A DNA stretch of 56,724 nucleotides from Kocuria subflava. Lineage in GTDB: Bacteria > Actinomycetota > Actinomycetes > Actinomycetales > Micrococcaceae. Below are positions 52,339-56,724 of the stretch, piece after piece (position 1 is the stretch's first letter; every line of letters starts with the position of its first letter). The notes beneath the pieces were generated by a model, which was not told the DNA's origin, ran no database searches, and saw only the letters and a program-made list of their open reading frames with translations. Where the stretch lies: NCBI RefSeq assembly GCF_012163155.1, contig NZ_JAAVUN010000006.1, positions 1 to 56,724 of the forward strand. Direction: 5' to 3'. The position numbers and the translations under genes are program-made.

Positions 52339-53216
52339 TGTCCTCCAAAGCACAGAACGTTCTGTTTGACGTCCAAGGACCGCGCGGGCGGATGCTCACG
52401 TTGATCTTCAACATCGTGGGTGTGCTGCTGGTGGCAGCCATCGCCTGGTACGTGCTGGCTCAGTTGGGCGAGCGCGGTCAGCTGGAGTCGTCCAAGTGGA
52501 CCCAGTTGTTCACGGCCAGGTCTTGGAACAACTTCTTCATTCCCGGCATCATCGCCACCTTGCGGGCCGCTGGTGTGGCCGTGGTGCTCTCAGTGATCTT
52601 CGGCCTGATCTTTGGTCTGGGCCGCCTGTCCCAGGTGGCGGTGATCCGCGGGATCTCCACAGTGGTGGTGGAGTTCTTCCGCGCGGTGCCCGTGCTGGTC
52701 ATGATGATCTTCTTCTACTTAGGGCTTGGACGCACCGGTTTGGTCCAGCCCACGGAGACCCCGTTCTGGGCTGTGGTGCTGGCCCTGATGTTCTACAACG
52801 GATCCGTGATTGCCGAGCTCATCCGCTCCGGTGTCCACGGTTTGCCCCGGGGGCAACGGGAGGCCGGCCTGGTGGTGGGTCTGACCGAGTCCCAGACCTT
52901 GCGCTCGATCTTGCTGCCGCAGGCTCTCACGGCCATGCTGCCGTCCCTGGTGAGCCAGTTCGTGGTGATCCTCAAGGACACGGCACTGGGATACATCATC
53001 ACCTACCCCGAGCTGCTGGCCTCCGGCCGACGCCTGGGATCGGGGGATGGCAACATCCTGCAGACCTTGCTGATGGCAGCCGTGATCTTTGTGGTCATCA
53101 ACTTTGCGTTGACCTCACTGGCCCAGTGGCTTTCCGGGTTCCTGAGCTACCGCACTTCCGGCAAGACCAAGACCCCTGACGCACCAGCACCGGCTGCTCC
53201 AACTCCTGCCAAGTAG
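52338..53216 (+). CDS. gluD: Glutamate ABC transporter permease
   Basis: 292 residues. A longer N-terminal helix is followed by 'GIIATLRAAGVAVVLSVIFG', 'FFRAVPVLVMMIFFYLGLG' and the coupling loop 'LPRGQREAGLVVGLTESQT', then an Ala/Pro-rich tail. It forms the membrane channel with GluC. ATG 52338 sits on the gluC stop; an in-frame upstream start at 52305 would overlap gluC further and is not favoured. Confidence 0.94.
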   Translation: MSSKAQNVLFDVQGPRGRMLTLIFNIVGVLLVAAIAWYVLAQLGERGQLESSKWTQLFTARSWNNFFIPGIIATLRAAGVAVVLSVIFGLIFGLGRLSQVAVIRGISTVVVEFFRAVPVLVMMIFFYLGLGRTGLVQPTETPFWAVVLALMFYNGSVIAELIRSGVHGLPRGQREAGLVVGLTESQTLRSILLPQALTAMLPSLVSQFVVILKDTALGYIITYPELLASGRRLGSGDGNILQTLLMAAVIFVVINFALTSLAQWLSGFLSYRTSGKTKTPDAPAPAAPTPAK

Positions 53217-53235
53217 TTCCAGGACCCAACCACAG

Positions 53236-53292
53236 ACGGGTGGCAGTTCGGTACCTCATCAGCTGTTGACGACGTACCGAACTGCCACCCGT
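53236..53292. terminator. 19-bp hairpin between gluD and dapE
   Basis: Arms ACGGGTGGCAGTTCGGTAC (53236-53254) and GTACCGAACTGCCACCCGT (53274-53292) pair fully with a 19-nt loop. It separates convergent genes and ends 6 bases before the dapE stop. Confidence 0.75.
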
Positions 53293-53297
53293 TTGAC

Positions 53298-54428
53298 TCA
53301 TTCAGCGCTCAGCCAGGACTTCAAGGCTCGGTGGCAGGCGCGCACCGCATCGGCGGTCACGTGTTCGTCGTCGGTGTGCGCCAGCAGCGCATCTCCGGGC
53401 CCAAAGTTCACGGCCGGAACCCCGTGTTCGGAGAAGCGGGCCACATCAGTCCAGCCGTACTTGGGCTTGGGCTCCTGTCCCACCGCGGCCACAAAGGCTG
53501 CAGCAGCTGGGCGGTCCAGACCGGGACGTGCGGCCGGGGAGAGATCCACGAATCTCAGGTCATGTCCGGGGAACAGGTCCCGGCAGTGCTGCTGGGCTTC
53601 TTCCAGGGTCTTGTCCGGGGCAAAGCGGTAGTTGATCTCCACCCGCGCGGCATCCGGAATCACATTGCCCGCCACGCCGCCGCTGATCCGAATGGCGTTC
53701 AGTCCCTCCCGGTAAACCAGCCCCTCCACCTCAATGGCAGCCGGTTCATACCCCGCCAGAACCTCCAGGACGTCGGCGAGCTTGTGAATCGCGTTCTCCC
53801 CTCGCCAGGCACGCCCGGAGTGGGCAGCCAGGCCGGTGGGCTCAATGGTGAATCGCAGCGTCCCGTTGCAGCCACCCTCCACCGTGCCGTCGGTGGGTTC
53901 CAGCAGCACCGCAAAATCGGCTTCCAGCAGCTCGGGGCAGTTGCGGTACAACCGGCCCAGCCCGGACTTGGCGGAATCCACTTCCTCGTGGTCGTAGAAC
54001 ACGTAGGTCACGTCCCGGTTGGGGCGGGTCAGCTCAGCCGCCAGAGCCAGTTGCACGGCCACCCCACCCTTCATGTCCGTGGCACCACGCCCGTAGAGCA
54101 CCCGGGCGTCGTCGTGCTCAGTCCACGACGACGGCACCGTCCCCCTGGCACCATCCGCGCTCGGCAACGGGACGGTGTCCAGGTGACCGGCCAGCACCAC
54201 GCGCTCGGGCAGGCCGATCTGGGTGCGGGCCACCACGGCGTCGCCGTCGCGGTGGACCTCTAGGTGAGAATGTTCACGCAAAGCTGCTTCCACGGCATCG
54301 GCCAGCGGGCCCTCGTTGCCGGAGACGGACTCGACGTCGATCAACGCTGCTGTGAGCTCAGCCGGGTCAGCCGCAAGATCCAGCGGTGATGGTGTGGGCG
54401 ATTGAGTGCCGGAATGCGCAATCGTCAT
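53298..54428 (-). CDS. dapE: Succinyl-diaminopimelate desuccinylase
   Basis: 376 residues, M20 family. Metal ligands are in 'VVLAGHLDTVPLPSADG' (His, Asp), 'GRGATDMKGGVAVQLALAAE' (Asp) and 'VFYDHEEVDSAKSGLG' (catalytic Glu), and the lid domain holds 'EINYRFAPDKTLEEAQ'-like sequence. It releases succinate to give LL-diaminopimelate for lysine and peptidoglycan. ATG 54428 is 6 nt after TAGGGT and leaderless. Divergent from dapD, which makes the pathway's earlier succinylated intermediate. Confidence 0.95.
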   Translation of the reverse strand: MTIAHSGTQSPTPSPLDLAADPAELTAALIDVESVSGNEGPLADAVEAALREHSHLEVHRDGDAVVARTQIGLPERVVLAGHLDTVPLPSADGARGTVPSSWTEHDDARVLYGRGATDMKGGVAVQLALAAELTRPNRDVTYVFYDHEEVDSAKSGLGRLYRNCPELLEADFAVLLEPTDGTVEGGCNGTLRFTIEPTGLAAHSGRAWRGENAIHKLADVLEVLAGYEPAAIEVEGLVYREGLNAIRISGGVAGNVIPDAARVEINYRFAPDKTLEEAQQHCRDLFPGHDLRFVDLSPAARPGLDRPAAAAFVAAVGQEPKPKYGWTDVARFSEHGVPAVNFGPGDALLAHTDDEHVTADAVRACHRALKSWLSAE

Positions 54429-54434
54429 CCAACC

Positions 54435-54440
54435 ACCCTA
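54435..54440 (-). promoter_or_regulatory. -10 box of leaderless dapE
   Basis: TAGGGT on the minus strand ends 6 nt before ATG 54428. It is 15 bases from the dapD box on the other strand. Confidence 0.6.
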
Positions 54441-54455
54441 GCGGCGCGTGATCCG

Positions 54456-54461
54456 TAGGAT
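54456..54461 (+). promoter_or_regulatory. -10 box of leaderless dapD
   Basis: TAGGAT ends 6 nt before ATG 54468. With the dapE box it fits back-to-back promoters into a 39-base intergenic gap. Confidence 0.6.
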
Positions 54462-54467
54462 GGACCC

Positions 54468-55433
54468 ATGACTTCCAATCACTCTGACGCCCCCCGCTAC
54501 GCCGCCGGAATGGGTTTGGCCACTGTTGTGGCTGGAGGCCCCAAGGCCGGCACCATCTTGGACGTGTGGTACCCCAACCCCGTCCTGGCCCAGGAGCCGG
54601 ACACCTCCCTGGATGCCGACCTCCGCGGTGCTGCCGTCCCTGATGCCGAGCGCAACGTGACCGCCGAGATCGTGGAACGCGTGATCGATCTTGATGCGGC
54701 CCCGCAGGACGCCGCAGATGCCTACCTGCGCCTGCACCTTCTCTCCCACCGTCTGGTGCAGCCCAACACGTTGAACCTGGACGGGATTTTCGGCCTGTTG
54801 GCCAATGTTGCCTGGACCTCCCGCGGTCCGGTGCTGGCCGAGGAACTGCAGTTCGCCCTGTTGCGCATGCGCTCCACCGGCAATGTCACGGTGCTCTCCG
54901 TGGACAAGTTCCCGCGCATGGTGGATTATGTGGTCCCCACCGGTGTGCGCATCGGCAATGCCGACCGCATCCGCCTTGGCGCGCACCTGGCTGAGGGCAC
55001 TACGGTCATGCACGAAGGATTCGTGAACTTCAATGCAGGCACCCTGGGCACCGCCATGGTGGAAGGCCGTATCTCAGCCGGTGTGGTGATCGGGGATCAC
55101 ACGGACATCGGTGGCGGCGCCTCCATCATGGGCACGCTCTCCGGAGGCGGCAAGCAGCGCATCCAGCTGGGCGAGCGCGTCCTGCTGGGTGCCAACGCCG
55201 GTGTGGGCATCTCCTTGGGCGATGACTGTGTGGTGGAGGCCGGTCTGTACGTGACGGCCGGAACCCGCGTGAACGTGCTGGGTGAGGGCAATGAGCCCCA
55301 GGTGGTCAAGGCCGTGGATCTCTCCGGTGTTCCCAACCTGCTGTTCCGCCGCAACTCCCTCACCGGTGCGGTGGAGGCTCTGCCCCGTGCCGGGCACACC
55401 GTGGAACTCAACGAGGCTCTGCACAAGAACTGA
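54468..55433 (+). CDS. dapD: Tetrahydrodipicolinate N-succinyltransferase
   Basis: 321 residues, the long actinobacterial form. A helical N-terminal domain is followed by a left-handed parallel beta-helix made of hexapeptide repeats from about residue 150 ('[20 protein letters not shown]', '[20 protein letters not shown]', '[15 protein letters not shown]'). It adds succinate from succinyl-CoA to tetrahydrodipicolinate. Leaderless start. Monocistronic, with a hairpin downstream. Confidence 0.96.
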   Translation: MTSNHSDAPRYAAGMGLATVVAGGPKAGTILDVWYPNPVLAQEPDTSLDADLRGAAVPDAERNVTAEIVERVIDLDAAPQDAADAYLRLHLLSHRLVQPNTLNLDGIFGLLANVAWTSRGPVLAEELQFALLRMRSTGNVTVLSVDKFPRMVDYVVPTGVRIGNADRIRLGAHLAEGTTVMHEGFVNFNAGTLGTAMVEGRISAGVVIGDHTDIGGGASIMGTLSGGGKQRIQLGERVLLGANAGVGISLGDDCVVEAGLYVTAGTRVNVLGEGNEPQVVKAVDLSGVPNLLFRRNSLTGAVEALPRAGHTVELNEALHKN

Positions 55434-55484
55434 GATCCGCGTGTGGGTGGGTGGTGAGCCCGCCGGCACGCCAGAGATTGAGGT

Positions 55485-55519
55485 GGGTGGGACCCGACCG
55501 GGATCGTCAGGTCCCACCC
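55485..55519 (+). terminator. Hairpin between dapD and galE
   Basis: Arms GGGTGGGACC (55485-55494) and GGTCCCACCC (55510-55519) pair over 10 bp with a 15-nt loop. It is about 50 bases past the dapD stop. Confidence 0.55.
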
Positions 55520-55567
55520 CATCACCGGTGAACCGAGGGACGGTTCACCACAACAGAAAGGCATCCC

Positions 55568-56584
55568 ATGCGCATTCTCGTGACCGGCGGTACCGGTTAC
55601 ATCGGTTCTCACACCGTGTTGTCACTGCTGGAGGCCGGTCACGACGTCGTCGTGCTGGACAACCTGGCCAACTCCTCCCGGGAATCCCTGGTCCGGGTGG
55701 AAGAACTGGCCGGGCGCAGCATCGACGGTTTTGAGCAGGTGGATCTGCTGGACGCCCCGGGCCTGAACCGCGTGTTCCAGACCTGGAAGCCGGAGGCGGT
55801 CATCCACTTCGCCGGACTCAAGGCCGTGGGCGAATCTGCGGAAAAGCCCCTGCGGTACTACTCCAACAACGTGGGCGGCACCCTGAACCTGCTGCATGCC
55901 ATGGAGGACAACGACTGCCGCACCATCGTGTTCTCCTCCTCGGCCACCGTGTACGGCGAGGTGGAGACCATGCCGCTGACGGAGAAGGTGGAGAAGGACG
56001 CCACCAACCCGTACGGGCGCACCAAGGAACAGATCGAGGACATCCTGGTGGACCTGGCCGCCGCCGATGACCGCTGGAACATTGCCCTGCTGCGCTACTT
56101 CAACCCGGTGGGCGCCCACGAGTCCGGTCGGATCGGCGAGGACCCCCGCGGCATCCCCAACAACCTCATGCCTTTTGTGGCGCAGGTGGCCGTGGGCCGC
56201 CGGGAGAAGCTGCGCGTGTTCGGCGGCGACTACCCCACCCCGGACGGCACCGGCGTGCGCGACTACATCCATGTGGTGGACCTGGCTGACGGCCATGTGA
56301 AGGCCGTGGACTGGCTGGCCGCCAATGGTGGGCTGCGCATCTGGAATCTGGGCACCGGTCACGGGTACTCCGTGCTGGAGGTCCGGGACGCCTTTGAGAA
56401 GGCCTCCGGCGTGGAAATCCCCTACGAGGTGGTGGAGCGCCGCCCCGGCGATGCCGCCACCACCTACGCTGATGCCTCCGCCGCCCTGGCTGATCTGGGC
56501 TGGTCCGCGGACCGGGACATGGACACCATGTGCCGCGATCACTGGAACTGGCAGAAGAACAACCCCAACGGTTACGAAGGCTGA
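55568..56584 (+). CDS. galE: UDP-glucose 4-epimerase
   Basis: 338 residues, short-chain dehydrogenase fold. NAD-binding 'ILVTGGTGYIGSHTVLSLLE', the Ser/Tyr/Lys catalytic set in 'VFSSSATVYGE' and 'NPYGRTKEQIEDIL', and the substrate region 'LRYFNPVGAHESGRIGEDPR'. It interconverts UDP-glucose and UDP-galactose for cell-envelope sugars. GAAAGG lies 6 nt upstream of ATG. Length matches the family. Confidence 0.97.
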   Translation: MRILVTGGTGYIGSHTVLSLLEAGHDVVVLDNLANSSRESLVRVEELAGRSIDGFEQVDLLDAPGLNRVFQTWKPEAVIHFAGLKAVGESAEKPLRYYSNNVGGTLNLLHAMEDNDCRTIVFSSSATVYGEVETMPLTEKVEKDATNPYGRTKEQIEDILVDLAAADDRWNIALLRYFNPVGAHESGRIGEDPRGIPNNLMPFVAQVAVGRREKLRVFGGDYPTPDGTGVRDYIHVVDLADGHVKAVDWLAANGGLRIWNLGTGHGYSVLEVRDAFEKASGVEIPYEVVERRPGDAATTYADASAALADLGWSADRDMDTMCRDHWNWQKNNPNGYEG

Positions 56585-56601
56585 TCTTTCATTTCCTGAG
56601 T

Positions 56602-56647
56602 AGTGGTTTGTGCCGCCCATCAGAGCTGATGGGCGGCACAAACCACT
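56602..56647. terminator. Perfect 21-bp hairpin after galE
   Basis: Arms 56602-56622 and 56627-56647 are exact complements with a 4-nt loop. The inner 16 nt of each arm equal those of the palindrome at 38125. Confidence 0.75.
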
Positions 56648-56663
56648 GGTCAGCACCTGGTCT

Positions 56664-56715
56664 ACGACGACGCCGGGGGCACCTTCCGTACGGAAGGTGC
56701 CCCCGGCGTCGTCGT
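56664..56715. repeat. 52-bp perfect palindrome at the window end
   Basis: Arms 56664-56689 and 56690-56715 are exact reverse complements with no loop bases (centre CCGTACGG). It stands 16 bases after the galE hairpin, so it is likely the terminator of a minus-strand gene beyond the window. Confidence 0.7.
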
Positions 56716-56724
56716 CAGGAATCG

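Noticed and set aside
1-56724. Mobile elements, phage genes, integrases or attachment sites
   Set aside because: I looked for transposase and integrase motifs and for terminal repeats and found none; the gene order matches conserved actinobacterial chromosome.

Overview
This is chromosomal DNA from a GC-rich actinobacterium, most likely a member of Micrococcales close to Micrococcaceae (Arthrobacter/Kocuria/Rothia-like). The call rests on the adnA-adnB helicase-nuclease pair, a coproporphyrin-type heme cluster (cpfC, hemQ, cgoX), the actinobacterial DUF3107 and DUF3117 proteins, the long actinobacterial DapD, gluABCD, and frequent leaderless starts with a TAnnnT box 6-7 nt before the start codon. 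The genus is inference. I see no rRNA, CRISPR array, insertion sequence, integrase or plasmid function.

Layout. (1) 1-4.3 kb: an SMI1/KNR4-domain protein with unusual codon use, a membrane-anchored coiled-coil protein that looks like a TPM-domain protein without its TPM domain, pspA, and initiator tRNA-fMet. (2) 4.3-24.1 kb: a genome-maintenance and proteolysis block whose order resembles the mycobacterial Rv3193c-Rv3202c region: UPF0182, PDZ/Lon-type protease, DUF2342, YgjP-type metallopeptidase, a degenerate ThiF-like protein, uvrD2, nudC, an APH-like kinase, adnB, adnA, a DnaQ-like exonuclease and csbD. (3) 24.2-35.1 kb: a heme operon hemE-cgoX-hemQ-cpfC-hemC-hemD-hemB-hemL on the minus strand, with hemA divergent on the plus strand. 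(4) 35.1-49.7 kb: TetR, DUF3107, DEAD-box helicase, PHP phosphatase, aminopeptidase P, general stress protein, an MgtE-N/CBS protein, DUF1003, mrp, tatB, a membrane protein like the outer part of an anti-sigma factor, an O-methyltransferase, DUF3117, a GT-C mannosyltransferase and a LOG-family hydrolase. (5) 49.8-56.7 kb: gluABCD glutamate uptake, divergent dapE/dapD for lysine and diaminopimelate synthesis, and galE.

How it works together. The heme genes cover every step from glutamyl-tRNA to protoheme by the coproporphyrin route except the Glu-tRNA synthetase. Ends of consecutive genes overlap by 1-4 bases in much of that operon, which suggests translational coupling. AdnAB is the end-resection machine for double-strand breaks; here the AdnA subunit carries a Lys-to-Arg change in its ATP-binding loop and an altered C-terminal cysteine cluster. 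Convergent gene pairs are commonly separated by long, perfect palindromes, three of which share a core.

Most of the window is ordinary, well-conserved chromosome. The points that stand out are losses and erosions in otherwise conserved loci (TPM domain, sigE, mycoredoxin, the UvrD2 C-terminus, AdnA active residues), a degenerate E1-like protein with two CxxC pairs, 20-bp-period tandem repeats in three intergenic gaps, and the leaderless promoter architecture. I did not find a clear new multi-gene system.
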